Assembly (NCBI RefSeq): GCF_964019385.1
Contig: NC_088649.1
Coordinates: forward strand, 18,244,617 to 18,308,616
Source: Sycon ciliatum
Lineage: Eukaryota > Porifera > Calcarea > Leucosolenida > Sycettidae
Length of the DNA: 64,000 nucleotides
Direction: 5' to 3'
Below the pieces are notes generated by a model. It was not told where the DNA came from. It ran no database searches and saw only the letters and a program-made list of their open reading frames with translations. The position numbers were made by a program, and so were the translations under genes. This document shows, in pieces, positions 42,068-51,996 of the stretch. Position 1 is the stretch's first letter; every line of letters begins with the position of its first letter.

Positions 42068-44893
42068 CTAGCGTGAAAAAGCAAGGCATTGGGGTAACAG
42101 TTTCTTAAAACGGGCGGAGTTATCCACACAGCGAGCTAGAGGGTGCAAATCATTCCACAGCTTAGCACATTGGAAGGAAGCGCCATGACGGGCAAAGGCA
42201 GTTCTGAGCATGGGCAACTTAAGAGTGCGTGATACAAGGCTGCGCGTTGCAAGACCATTATTTAAACGCTCGAACATTTGACTTAATGTGACACTACAGC
42301 GGCCTTCCAAACAGCGCCACGTCAGATACAGTAATTTCTTGCAATACATGGTTGCCAAACGATCTAGACCAAGTCTCGCAAATAAAGGGCTTGATGGGCT
42401 ACAAAAACCAGTATCGTACACTGAACGCAAAGCTCGCTTTAGCATTCGTTCAAGCCTACCTAACTGGGTTAAGGAAAGGCCAGCAGAAAAACAATTTGAT
42501 GCATATAGAAAATCTGGCAACACTAGGCACTTTACGAAGGTTTCTCGGCAAGTCAGCGGAATATTGTGTCGATTTCGGAACAGAATACCAATTTTACTGG
42601 CTAGTTTGGAGACCATAGAATCAACTTGAGTGCTCCAAGAAAGATCCTGGTCCAAATGTATTCCAAGGTACTTTGCACATGTCACTTGCTTGAGCTGCAC
42701 TCCATGGCAGTAGACTGCAAATTGGTGGTCAGTAATATGTGGCGTAGACAGGAAGAGCACTTGTGTCTTCCGAGCATTTAGAATTAAATTGCGGTTTGAC
42801 AGCCAGGTACTAATGGCTGAGACAGCTGCAGACAGGGAGTTGCTAAGCGCATTCTTCTGCGTACCGCAAACATACAATAGAATATCGTCAGCAAATTGAA
42901 TAACTTTCACACAAAACTCGGAGACAATGGACTGGATCGAACGAACATAGAGTACAAAAAGCAGCGGACCAAGAACAGAGCCCTGGGGAACGCCACACAT
43001 GCAGGGGAAAGGAGGGCTATAGTTCTCAGCAATGTGCACTATTTGGCGACGATTGGACAAATAGTCGGCAAACCAAACTAATGCTGAGCCAGATATGCCA
43101 AGCTCAAACAAATCATTAATGAGCACTTGGTGCCTGACCTTGTCAAATGCTTTGGACATATCCACGAGCACAGCACCAGTAATTTGTCCGGCATCGCGAG
43201 CGCGAACAAACGTGTCCGTGACGAAAACTAGAGCGTCTTCCGTTGAATGTTGACGTCTAAAGCCAAACTGACAGGGAGGGTACAAATTCTCCTTGTCCAG
43301 AAATGAGGATAGTTGTCTATGGACAATTCGTTCTAACAGCTTCGACACAATTGGCAGGAGAGACACAGGGCGATAATTTCCCGGATCTTGAGGATTTCCA
43401 GCCTTGAATACCGGCGTGACATGTCCCAACTTCATGCCGTCCGGCACAGAACCAACAGCAAGAGATGCATTAAATATCAATGTTAAGGAGGGAGCTAGCA
43501 AATCAGCGCAGGACTTCAGAAGAAATGCGGGTATTCCATCACTGCCTGTCGCTTTGCTGGTGTCCAAGGAACCCAACAGTTTACGCACACAACCTATTGA
43601 CACCGAACTGAAGGATGTAAAACCTTTAGGTCCCACTGGGCCCTGTGGAAGACACAGTTCAGGTGCTCGTTGTTGATCACTGACAACATCAGCAAATACA
43701 CACCCAATGTTGCTTGCAGAGCATTGTGGAACGGATTGAACACGTTGTCTTCCGGATAACTCGTTCAAAACCTTCCACGTTTTCCTGGGATTACCTTGAA
43801 CACTGGTGAACTTAGACTGAAAAAAATTCGTCTTCAATTCACGGTTCATACGAGTCACGATACGCCTGGCTTCTTTAAACGCATCGTAATCAGTCTGGCA
43901 CTTAGATTGCAGCCATTTCCGATGAGCGTGGTTACGTCGTCGTATCAACAGGAACAAATGTTCATTGACCCATGGTGAATGCTGTCTTGGTCGGGAAGAC
44001 GCGTGGCGCAATGGAGCATGTGCATCAAGAATGGGCACAACCTTAGTCAGCCACTGTTGCCACATGTCATCGCAGGACCCACGAAGTTCACAGAGGTTGG
44101 CGCAAGATATATCCATACGAAGTGATGCCAAGTCCATTCTCTTGAAGTTTCGATAAAGTCGCTGAGAAGGCAATGCTGTCGGCACTGGTTTAACACAAAT
44201 CTTGGTTGCAATAGCACAGTGGTCGCTGAACGGAACTGGACACACATCAGGCGGGGATATGATTTGAGCTGTACTATAGACATGATCTAATAGAGTGCAG
44301 CTCCCTTGCAGCGTTATGCGTGTTGGAGATTTTACAAGTTGATGCAGGCCTAAGCTGGTTGTGATGTCATGCAAGGAAGCATGCTGGGATGTGGGAGATT
44401 GACTGACCAGATCAACATTAAAGTCACCACAAAGCAGAATATTCTTGGCTTCTCCCGATGCCTTGTGTAACATGGCCTCGAAAGTCTGCCAGTAAGCTAG
44501 TGACTGACTCGGTGGGCGGTAAATACATCCGACAAGAAGAGGTTGTGGGTGAGCTTTGATCTCTACCCAAATGCATTCAACGCCATCGGCTGTTAAGTCG
44601 GGACGTAGGTGACTAAACAGTGAGTTATTAACATACAAACATACACCACCTCCGGGTTTGTCGCGCCTGTCAAGCCGAAATAAAGTATAGTTTGCGATTG
44701 ACATCTCCATCGACGGAACGGAGTTGTTAAGCCACGTTTCACATACAGCAGCAATGTCAGTTTTTGTGTCCGATATCAATTGGGACAAGTCAGTAAGTTT
44801 ATTACGTAGACTGCAAATATTCAGGGACAGTGTCCGTATACATCCAGGGTAGAACGGGGTTGCGCCTGGGTTCATTTTACTACTACTAGCCAT
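42068..44893 (-). CDS. LINE ORF2: endonuclease and reverse transcriptase
   Basis: 941 residues, complete. The N-terminal 230 residues are an apurinic-type endonuclease with the ordered motifs LNICSLRNK (catalytic Asn), CETWL (catalytic Glu), GCIYRPPS, LLCGDFNVD and PFSDHCAI (catalytic Asp-His). The reverse transcriptase follows: TPVFKAGNPQDPGNYRPVSL, QFGFRRQHSTEDAL, motif A VLVDMSKAFDKV, motif B GVPQGSVLGPLLF and motif C IQFADDILLY. The order and the GDFN/SDH spacing fit CR1/L2/Jockey-group ORF2. The protein nicks the target and copies the LINE RNA there. ATG comes 2 nt after the ORF1 stop (TAA-CC-ATG), which suggests termination-reinitiation. No frameshift or stop was found. Confidence 0.93.
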   Translation of the reverse strand: MASSSKMNPGATPFYPGCIRTLSLNICSLRNKLTDLSQLISDTKTDIAAVCETWLNNSVPSMEMSIANYTLFRLDRRDKPGGGVCLYVNNSLFSHLRPDLTADGVECIWVEIKAHPQPLLVGCIYRPPSQSLAYWQTFEAMLHKASGEAKNILLCGDFNVDLVSQSPTSQHASLHDITTSLGLHQLVKSPTRITLQGSCTLLDHVYSTAQIISPPDVCPVPFSDHCAIATKICVKPVPTALPSQRLYRNFKRMDLASLRMDISCANLCELRGSCDDMWQQWLTKVVPILDAHAPLRHASSRPRQHSPWVNEHLFLLIRRRNHAHRKWLQSKCQTDYDAFKEARRIVTRMNRELKTNFFQSKFTSVQGNPRKTWKVLNELSGRQRVQSVPQCSASNIGCVFADVVSDQQRAPELCLPQGPVGPKGFTSFSSVSIGCVRKLLGSLDTSKATGSDGIPAFLLKSCADLLAPSLTLIFNASLAVGSVPDGMKLGHVTPVFKAGNPQDPGNYRPVSLLPIVSKLLERIVHRQLSSFLDKENLYPPCQFGFRRQHSTEDALVFVTDTFVRARDAGQITGAVLVDMSKAFDKVRHQVLINDLFELGISGSALVWFADYLSNRRQIVHIAENYSPPFPCMCGVPQGSVLGPLLFVLYVRSIQSIVSEFCVKVIQFADDILLYVCGTQKNALSNSLSAAVSAISTWLSNRNLILNARKTQVLFLSTPHITDHQFAVYCHGVQLKQVTCAKYLGIHLDQDLSWSTQVDSMVSKLASKIGILFRNRHNIPLTCRETFVKCLVLPDFLYASNCFSAGLSLTQLGRLERMLKRALRSVYDTGFCSPSSPLFARLGLDRLATMYCKKLLYLTWRCLEGRCSVTLSQMFERLNNGLATRSLVSRTLKLPMLRTAFARHGASFQCAKLWNDLHPLARCVDNSARFKKLLPQCLAFSR

Positions 44894-44895
44894 GG

Positions 44896-45912
44896 TTAAT
44901 CTTCAGTACTTTGTTCCTTCGTCGGCATGGACGCCTCGTCATGGAAGCGCCACTTTCTGACTGTGTGGCCGATGGTGGCAGGCCAAAACGCAGGCGTGAG
45001 TACGGTGTTGATGACATCAGCCGGAATGGTAACTTTTGCGTATGCTGTGCCGAAATAACGATTTGTGGCAATTGAACAGCGGATGATGTCAATGTTACGA
45101 TCTGCACAGTACCTGACAATAGATTGCGCCTCACAGCCAACTTCAACATTTCCTACATGCAGCACTGCAAGGCGTTTGCGTTCTACTCCACTTAGAACAC
45201 CTGGGGCTGCTGTTACAGTCACCTCCTTCACATACTTCGATGTGACAGATGAACGTACATGTAGTTCAGTACTGCCAGTAGCACTCGTGCCGGGATGTGA
45301 AGATGACCCACCTGATGCACGTGGGCGGTTTGGGCGTCGTGGACCTTGGGTTTGCCAGGACGAGTTCGAATCTTCAGTGCTGCCAGTACTCATACGAGCG
45401 GGTTTGTCGGTTTGCTTGGTCTGCTGGGTGTCGGTGGCAGTTTGCATAGACTGATGCTGTACATGTTTGTGGGAGTACGGTTTGGGTTCACAGGCTGGGG
45501 CTGGAGCAGACTGCGCTACGGTAGCGTACTGACGGTTCCTAACGTTAGCTGTGCTTTGCGTCTTCGCGCCCTCCTGCTGCCCTTCGTTTTTCATCGTTGC
45601 AATTTCCTGCTGTATGTGCTCGATGGTGGACTTCATCTCCATGAAACCAGCCATCTTCATAACCATGCCTTCAAGGGCCTTTGTAAAGTTTGCTAGGGAG
45701 TCATGCAGTGAAATACAGCTAGCACAACTTACTGGGGCAGAGCTTGCGTTGGTCCCGATTCCATTAGTCCGCAGGATCGCCACAAGTTCTTGTCGGCTCA
45801 GCTTCGATTGACCTTCTTGGAGCACCTTCTTGGATCTTGCAAGGTCACGGATATTGTCATATGACATTGTAGCAAGGTCTACTTCTTCATTCTCACTCAT
45901 GGTCTCACTCAT
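44896..45912 (-). CDS. LINE ORF1: RNA-binding protein
   Basis: About 338 residues, starting at the ATG of MSETMSENEE. I see an N-terminal SAP-like helix pair (NIRDLARSKKVL... LSRQELVAIL), a CxxC followed by a helical coiled-coil-like stretch (about residues 70-120), a basic Ser/Thr/Gln-rich disordered linker, and a C-terminal segment (VLHVGNVEVGC...IDIIRCSIA...AYAKVTIPADV) that looks like an RRM-type fold. ORF1 proteins of this kind coat the LINE RNA and act as chaperones. No CCHC knuckles are present. An in-frame TTG three codons further upstream is not needed. Confidence 0.8.
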   Translation of the reverse strand: MSETMSENEEVDLATMSYDNIRDLARSKKVLQEGQSKLSRQELVAILRTNGIGTNASSAPVSCASCISLHDSLANFTKALEGMVMKMAGFMEMKSTIEHIQQEIATMKNEGQQEGAKTQSTANVRNRQYATVAQSAPAPACEPKPYSHKHVQHQSMQTATDTQQTKQTDKPARMSTGSTEDSNSSWQTQGPRRPNRPRASGGSSSHPGTSATGSTELHVRSSVTSKYVKEVTVTAAPGVLSGVERKRLAVLHVGNVEVGCEAQSIVRYCADRNIDIIRCSIATNRYFGTAYAKVTIPADVINTVLTPAFWPATIGHTVRKWRFHDEASMPTKEQSTED

Positions 45913-46125
45913 GGTATGCAAAACGACTGAAGATGATCTTGGAAAGCACTGGAAAGGCGGAGCTCAAAAACTTGCATCCGCACAGCTTCACTGCAGATCA
46001 GATGCAGAGTGCAGTCAGTGCAGATCTTTTGTATCCTTTTGTTGCAGATGTTTCTATTTGCAGAGAACGGTTCACGTGGTCCGCAGCGTTTGTGCGGCTC
46101 CTATGGCCTAGGCTAGGTGGCTACA

Positions 46126-46395
46126 TGATTCGCACGCTTCGCGTGCTCAGTGCTTCTGCGCGCGGCTGCTACTGCTACTCGTACTGATCGTGTCTGCTAC
46201 CTACACTGTTCGCACGCTTCGCGTGCTCAGCACATGGTGGTGGCTACACGATTCGCACGCTTCGCGTGCTCAGTGCTTCTGTGGCTGCTTCCGCTAGCTA
46301 CACGATTCGCACGCTTCGCGTGCTCAGTGCTTCTGCGGTCGCTAGCTACACTGTGCTACACTGTTCGCATGCTTCGCGTGCTCAGGGCAGCGCTG
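46126..46395. repeat. Array of GCACGCTTCGCGTGC hairpins
   Basis: TTCGCACGCTTCGCGTGCTCAG occurs five times (about 46129, 46209, 46251, 46306, 46362; the last with CAT for CAC), linked by TGCTTCTGCG and GCTACACGAT/TGTTCGC. Each unit can form a 6-bp GC stem with a TTC loop. Spacing is irregular (41-80 bp). Confidence 0.85.
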
Positions 46396-46565
46396 CTAGC
46401 ATGCTCCGCAGCGCTTCAGCGTGACACACAGACAAACACACGTCACAGGTGCCTTTTCTTTATAAGTAAAGATGTGGTTGTAAGGGGGAGGGGGGAGGCG
46501 CGCTTATGTCCGGACATAAGCACATGCGCTTATATGTGAGGCGGAAGTAGTCCAGTACCTCTATT

Positions 46566-46568
<3 letters not shown>

Positions 46569-46649
<81 letters not shown>
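46569..46649. repeat. (TG)n tract, left flank of LINE
   Basis: About 40 TG units running directly into the LINE coding frame (which in this frame would read Cys-Val repeats). Confidence 0.95.
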
Positions 46650-46651
<2 letters not shown>

Positions 46652-49048
46652 ACGGAAAGCCAGGACGGGCTGCGGCCACTGCTGGACGCGCGCAATGCAT
46701 GCTATCGAACATGGATCACTAGTGGCCGGAATCAGGAAGAGTATTCGCGCTACCGTGTTGCGCGCACGAGGGCTCGCGCTGCCACCCGAGCTGCGAAGAA
46801 TGATTGGTTTGCTGCCATGGCACAACGTACTGAGAAGGGGCGCTTTGACTCGGCGCGCATTTGGGCCGGTATCAAGACCATGCAGACGGCTCGGCGAGGG
46901 CTTGTGGGTGTAACTGCAGTCGCTGTGCGGGACGAGAACGGAAATGTCTGTAATTCACCGGCGGATCAGGGCCGCACATGGCACCGCCACTTCTCCAAGG
47001 TTTACAATGTTCCAACCTCGTATGAACCTGCAACTGTTGCCACCATTGAGCAACAGGAAGTGTGTGAAGACCTCGCCGATCCACCTACTCTGGAAGAGCT
47101 TAGGCAAGCTGTGCGCCGACTACGGAACGGAAAAGCAGCAGGAGGCTCTGGAATCTTACCGGAACTGCTGAAGGCTGGTGGGGATGGCCTCATGATGGCA
47201 CTACTGGACCTTGTCCAGACAGTGTGGAATGCAGAGCGGGTGCCCCAGGAGTGGGTGGACTGCCAGCTTGTCCCGATACCAAAAAAAGGAAATCTATCCA
47301 GCTGTGACAATTGGAGGGGCATCGCTCTTCTGGAGGTGGTAGGAAAGGCTGTTGCTGGCCTCGTCCAGACAAGATTGCAGCGGCTCGCGGAAGACATCCT
47401 GCCAGACACGCAGTGTGGATTCCGCAAAGGCAGATCTTGTGCGGACATGATCTTCGCGGTGAGACAAATATCTGAGAAACTATATGAACATCGCTGCTCT
47501 GGTTTCATGGTTTTTGTTGATCTACGGAAGGCCTATGATTCCGTCACCCGTAAGTGCATGTGGGAAATTCTCCGGAAGGCGGGCGTACCTGACAAGCTGG
47601 TTACCATTATCAGCTCATTTCATACCTCTATGTCTGCAAACCTGTCGATCCCGGGCATCGAGGCCGAGCCTATTGAGGTGCAAAATGGCCTTCGACAAGG
47701 TTGTTGTATGGCCCCAGTATTGTTCAATATATTCATGTGGGCAGTATTCCAGCTGTGGCAGCGTGAGGTTGCGGACATACCTGAGATTGGACTTCCCGTC
47801 TCCTCTAACTCTGGACCGTCTCTCCTTTTCAAACGCCAGAAGACTGACACAATCAACATCCATCGTGACTGTCAATTCGCAGACGATTCGGCACTTATTG
47901 CTACAACTCACCATGGTGCCACACTTGCGCTCAGCCGGTTCATGGACGTCGCTACTCGCTTCGGCCTCACCATCAACCTATCAAAAACCAAAGTAATGGC
48001 GGTCGGCTTCGGCATTTCTCCGGAGGATCGTCGTCCATTGGTGGTTGGCGGGGAAATTGTCGAGAATGTGCATGACTTTCGCTACCTAGGCTCCATCATC
48101 CATACTGGTGGCCGCACCGCAGTGGACACTCGGTCCCGAATAGCATCAGCATCTAGGGCATTCGGAGCATTGCGTCGATCTGTCTTTGATGATGGCGATC
48201 TTTCACTGGCAACGAAGCGAATGGTGTATGATGCATGTGTGGCTTCTCTTCTCCTTTACGGAGCGGAGTGTTGGGTACCACTGAAAAGCGAGCTTGCGGA
48301 GCTGTCCGCCTTCCATCTTCGCTGCATTTCCGCAATCTTAGCCCTCGGTAGAAGAGACACCTGGGACTTCCACATCAACAGGAAGACCATTCTGGAGGCC
48401 TGGAATCGTCGAGATCCAGTGGATATTACCACACGTGTTCTTCGCCGCCGTCTGGAGTGGCTAGGCCATCTAGCTAGGATGGATGGCGATAGAACTCCGC
48501 GCCAGCTCCTGTTTGGTGCGCTCCTTCCGCCGAGGCCGGCTTGCGGTCCTCGGAAACGGTGGCGAGACTCTGTCAGAGCTGACCTCTCCGCAGTGAACAT
48601 CGACCACACGGAATGGTACGACCTCGCCCAGGAGCGTGGGAAATGGCGCAGTGCGTATTCCGCTCAACCAGTACCGCGATCGGCTCAGCGTGACACTTCT
48701 GTGCTCTGCGATGTTTGCCAGCGTACTTTCGCCCACCAGAAATACAAGAATCGCCACAAGTGCCTGGCCGAGAGGAGGAAGCCCATATCTGAGCAGTCCG
48801 GCAGCCGACTATGTAATGCGTGCGGGAGATGGTTCTTGAGTGCTGGCGGGCTAGCTTCGCATAAGTGTCTCTCCAACTCGGCTGCTGAAGTGGCGTCGGT
48901 CTCGGCTGTGGCATCGGCAGACTCGGTCCGGAAACGGCGGGTTGCCCTGCCCTGCTGCAGAGCGCATTGTCTCGGCTGCGGTCGCTGCTGCAAGTCATCC
49001 CGTGGTTTCGACCTGCATAGCTGTGCTAATTTCCTGTCCAGGAAGTAG
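46649..49048 (+). CDS. LINE reverse transcriptase with three C-terminal C2HC knuckles
   Basis: The frame of about 799 residues is uninterrupted from the TG tract to the stop. After a helical linker come RT blocks AVRRLRNGKAAGGSGILPELL, LVPIPKKGNLSSCDNWRGIAL, QCGFRKGRSCADMIF, motif A FVDLRKAYDSV, motif B LRQGCCMAPVLF and motif C CQFADDSALIA. Then come a thumb region (FRYLGSIIHTGG) and the C-terminal conserved block (LEWLGHLARMDGDRTPRQLL). The last 120 residues contain three knuckles with identical spacing C-x2-C-x12-H-x-C (CDVC.., CNAC.., CLGC..), probably nucleic-acid binding. The N-terminal endonuclease is absent. It is not a host gene; a complete relative elsewhere would be needed for movement. 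Confidence 0.9.
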
Positions 49049-49140
49049 AGCGGCGTTTCTGGGTCCAATGCTGAACTCAGTGCTGTCGACCCCTGCACAG
49101 GGGACACGTGACCATTTGATGGCAGTGTTACCAAGGACCA

Positions 49141-49142
<2 letters not shown>
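46649..49142 (+). mobile_element. LINE body set between two (TG)n tracts
   Basis: The body starts at the end of one (TG)n run and stops at the start of another (49143-49222). It lacks an endonuclease region, so it is 5'-truncated. The related 55648-55961 fragment is likewise bordered by (TG)n on both sides. Either this LINE family targets TG repeats or it carries (TG)n at its 3' end. Confidence 0.85.

Positions 49143-49222
<80 letters not shown>
49143..49222. repeat. (TG)n tract, right flank of LINE
   Basis: About 39 TG units, starting right after GGACCAAGG, the presumed 3' end of the LINE. Confidence 0.95.
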
Positions 49223-49224
<2 letters not shown>

Positions 49225-49321
49225 AACCTGTCGGAAGGCTACCCTCTTGCCAAAGCATTTTGGAAGTTGGACTAGTTTCGGCTCCACAATCCAGTGTGTC
49301 GTTACTATAGCTTTTACGGCT

Positions 49322-49520
49322 GAGGTTGTTGGTACGTCTGTTGGCCCTGGGTTCCCAGTACCCAGTTGCCGAGGCTGGTTGGTAAAATAACTCCAATTTC
49401 ACTTCAAGGTGCCAAGGCATCTAGTGTCTGCTTTTATCAAAGCAGCGTGCTGTCTACACTGGTTACCCCAGCAAGTGTAGGGTGTGCATAGGTAACTGTC
49501 TTGGCCGTCCTATTCCGATG
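49322..49520. repeat. Dispersed repeat GGCCCTGGGTTCCCAGTAC, copy 1
   Basis: About 200 bp shared with 55165-55400 (GGCTGGTTGGTAAA.TAACTCC, TCAAAGCAGCGTGCTG, AGCAAGTGTAGGGTGTGCATAG). Both copies lie just 3' of a (TG)n tract, so they may be part of the TG-associated LINE family. Confidence 0.8.
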
Positions 49521-49664
49521 TACTCCGTGTGGTGTAGGCCAGGTGTGCATTGGGGGGGGGGGGGGGGGGTCGATTCACATGGCTTCGCCAGTTGTGTGGA
49601 TTTGTAATTTGAGAATCGCCGACCCAAGCGTAAATCACAAGAGGTCATTTTCTCTTTGTGCGGC

Positions 49665-49706
49665 AACTGACCGGTTTCATCTTTTTGGTAAAGGATCATC
49701 AGAGTG
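49665..49706 (-). ncRNA. Hammerhead-like motif, family G, copy 1
   Basis: Minus strand: ACT/AGT stem I (only 3 bp), CTGATGA, long stem II with TCCTTT/AAAAAG pairing and a mismatched base, GAA, palindromic ACCGGT, C17. Core positions are correct, but stem I is short. Confidence 0.55.
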
Positions 49707-50114
49707 AAAGGAGAAAAGAAAATACATGCTATTAGTAGGGCCAATTCACTTGGCCAAAACTAACTATGATCCAAGTGGACCCATCAAAGCCGCTGGGAGC
49801 CCACATAAAAGAGGCGCAGGGGTAGGGGTAATTGAATTGTGATCATGAAAGCATGCAAATGTGAAAGGTGCCGTGTTTGGACTATAGTATAAATTTTGTT
49901 ATAATACAGTACACGGGAAGTTTTGGCAGTGTCCAAATTTGGACACTGCCAAAAATTGTAATTTGAGAACCCCCGACACAAACGTAAATCACAAGAGGTC
50001 ATTTTCTCTTTGTTACTGACCGGTTTCATCTTTTTGGTAAAGAAGTAACAAAGAGAAAATGACCTCTTGTGATATACGCTTGTGTCGGGGGTTCTCAAAT
50101 TACAATATTTCTAA

Positions 50115-50158
50115 GTACTCTGATGATTCTTTACCAAAAAGATGAAACCGGTCAGTAA
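50115..50158 (+). ncRNA. Hammerhead-like motif, family G, copy 2
   Basis: Stem I TACT/AGTA (4 bp), CTGATGA at 50120-50126, stem II TCTTT/AAAGA, GAA, ACCGGT stem III, C17 at 50153. The closing pair of stem II is U-U. Confidence 0.6.
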
Positions 50159-50239
50159 CAAAGAGAAAATGACCTCTTCTGATTTACGCTTGTGTCGGGG
50201 GTTCTCAAATTACAATAGTACAGCTATCTGGCGCTTGTC

Positions 50240-51268
50240 TTGATCTGTTTCAATCAGAATCAGATCCGCTATCGTTGCTACGTCATGGCATTAGTGACTG
50301 GCCCCGATGAAGTGCGCATGATCCAGCACCTACTGTTCCACACACAAATATCAGTGAAAGTAGGAAAGGCAACTGCCAATCCGTTTCTCAGCACCATCGG
50401 CACCCCCCAGGGAGATGGCCTGAGCCCTGTTCTTTTTATTTGTTACCTGGAGGCAGCACTGCGCCAAGTGAGAGCAAACCTTCCCGAACGCCCTTTCGCC
50501 GACCGTCACATACCCGGAGAAACAGGTTACGCCGATGATGTGACATTGTACTCAACCAGTGAGGAGTGGCTGAAGCGAAGCCTCCCCATCATTAGCGCAG
50601 AACTCGGGGATTGGTCCCTTACAGTAAACGAGACCAAGACCGAATTCTTGCATCTGACATCAACTTCAGACTCCTGGCGGTCCAGCAGGCAGCTAGGGTC
50701 CCTCATTGGCGACAGTGAGGACCTGGAGCGGAGGAAAGACCTCGCTTCGAGTGCATACGGCAGGATGTATAGCCTCTGGCTGAGGCGTGGGAAGGTCAGT
50801 GAGCAGAGGCGCATCCGCCTGTATAATGCCTTGGTTCTGCCCGTTCTTTTGTATAACTGCGGCGCATGGGGGCTCACGGCAGCACAAGCAGAATCGCTTA
50901 ACGTTTTCCACCGGAAGCAGCTCCGACGGCTCATTGGCATAGTCTACCCAGCCAGGATATCAAATACTGAGCTGTATGAGAGGTGCAACACGGAACCACT
51001 ATCTGACATCGTGGACAGGAGAAGATGGCAGCTAACCGGCCATATTCTCCGTATGGACAGGGATGCGCCGCCATGGATCGCGCTGACGGGCTATTTTGCG
51101 GGAGATGCCAAGGCTGGGCGTGGACGTCCAAGGACATCCATTGCGACGCGCATCACAAGCGACTTACAGAGGAGGAACATCGACTTGAAGCGCAGCAGTC
51201 AGCTGGGGAATGTGAGGGCCATCGCTCTGGACAAGCCTACATGGAGAAATCTGGCCGACAATCCATGA
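50240..51268 (+). pseudogene. 5'-truncated LINE reverse transcriptase (third type)
   Basis: A frame of about 342 codons starts inside the RT palm. Motif A is absent; motif B is GTPQGDGLSPVLF and motif C GYADDVTLY. The thumb and C-terminal region follow, with LPVLLYNCGAWGLT, WQLTGHILRMD and AGRGRPRTSIATRI before the stop. GTPQGD and YADD set it apart from the other LINEs here (PQGS/FADD and RQGC/FADD). The start is not genuine: sequence before about 50285 belongs to the repeat shared with 55408-55455. Confidence 0.85.
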
Positions 51269-51422
51269 TCTGGCGTCACAGGTCATCAGTGCGCCGTGTT
51301 AATAATTACCTTGATAATGGAATTTGATCATAGGAGATAGGACAGAAGCGGAACGTATAATTATACCCACATAATTATATTATTACGCGTGCTGTGGTAT
51401 TATTATTATTATTATTATCGTT

Positions 51423-51570
51423 GCTATAAAGAGAAAATATGTGGGTGCACATCCAGTGCATTTGCAGATTTGCGTGCTTCTCTTGCGACGGGTGCATACA
51501 TGGTGCATGGTACAGTGCTGGCAACTGAAATCCGGGGGGTCGGATTTCAGTTGCCAGCACTGTACATGGT
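51423..51570. repeat. Dispersed repeat CTATCG.TGC.A(T)AAGAG.AAAT, copy 1
   Basis: GTGGGTGCACATCCAGTGCATTTGCAGATTTGCGTGCTTCTCTTGCGACGGG is shared with 55490-55545. In the second copy it directly continues the sequence seen at 50222-50270, which suggests the RT fragment at 50.2-51.3 kb was inserted into, or joined with, this repeat. Confidence 0.75.
51510..51565. repeat. Perfect 25-bp hairpin
   Basis: GTACAGTGCTGGCAACTGAA... pairs without mismatch with 51541-51565 around a GGGGGT loop. It is small and exact, and could be a very young fold-back or a structured RNA. Confidence 0.9.
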
Positions 51571-51633
51571 GTGTGTATGTGTGTGACCAGCGAGGGCGTG
51601 AGACAAGGTGGCTTGGAGGTGACTTTGCGAATG

Positions 51634-51996
<363 letters not shown>

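Larger units (their letters stand above)
41889..45960 (-). mobile_element. LINE with intact ORF1 and ORF2 (CR1/L2/Jockey group)
   Basis: Two open frames on the minus strand, ORF1 (45912 to 44896) then ORF2 (44893 to 42068), are followed by a 3' UTR of about 180 bases ending ATAAATAAAAATCCAATCCAATCC. The (CCAAT)n-type end is the 3' microsatellite tail of this group. Both frames are complete and carry their catalytic residues, so this copy could be active. The exact 5' end is not clear; it lies upstream of 45912. Confidence 0.9.
49605..50216. repeat. Nested inverted copies with hammerhead-like cores (family G)
   Basis: AATCACAAGAGGTCATTTTCTCTTTGT...GACCGGTTTCATCTTTTTGGTAAAG occurs three to four times in alternating orientation (49630, 49985, inverse at 50036 and 50130). 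TTTGAGAA(C/T).(C/G)CCGAC.CA marks the outer ends. Two of the copies keep a full CTGATGA...GAAA core. Confidence 0.8.
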
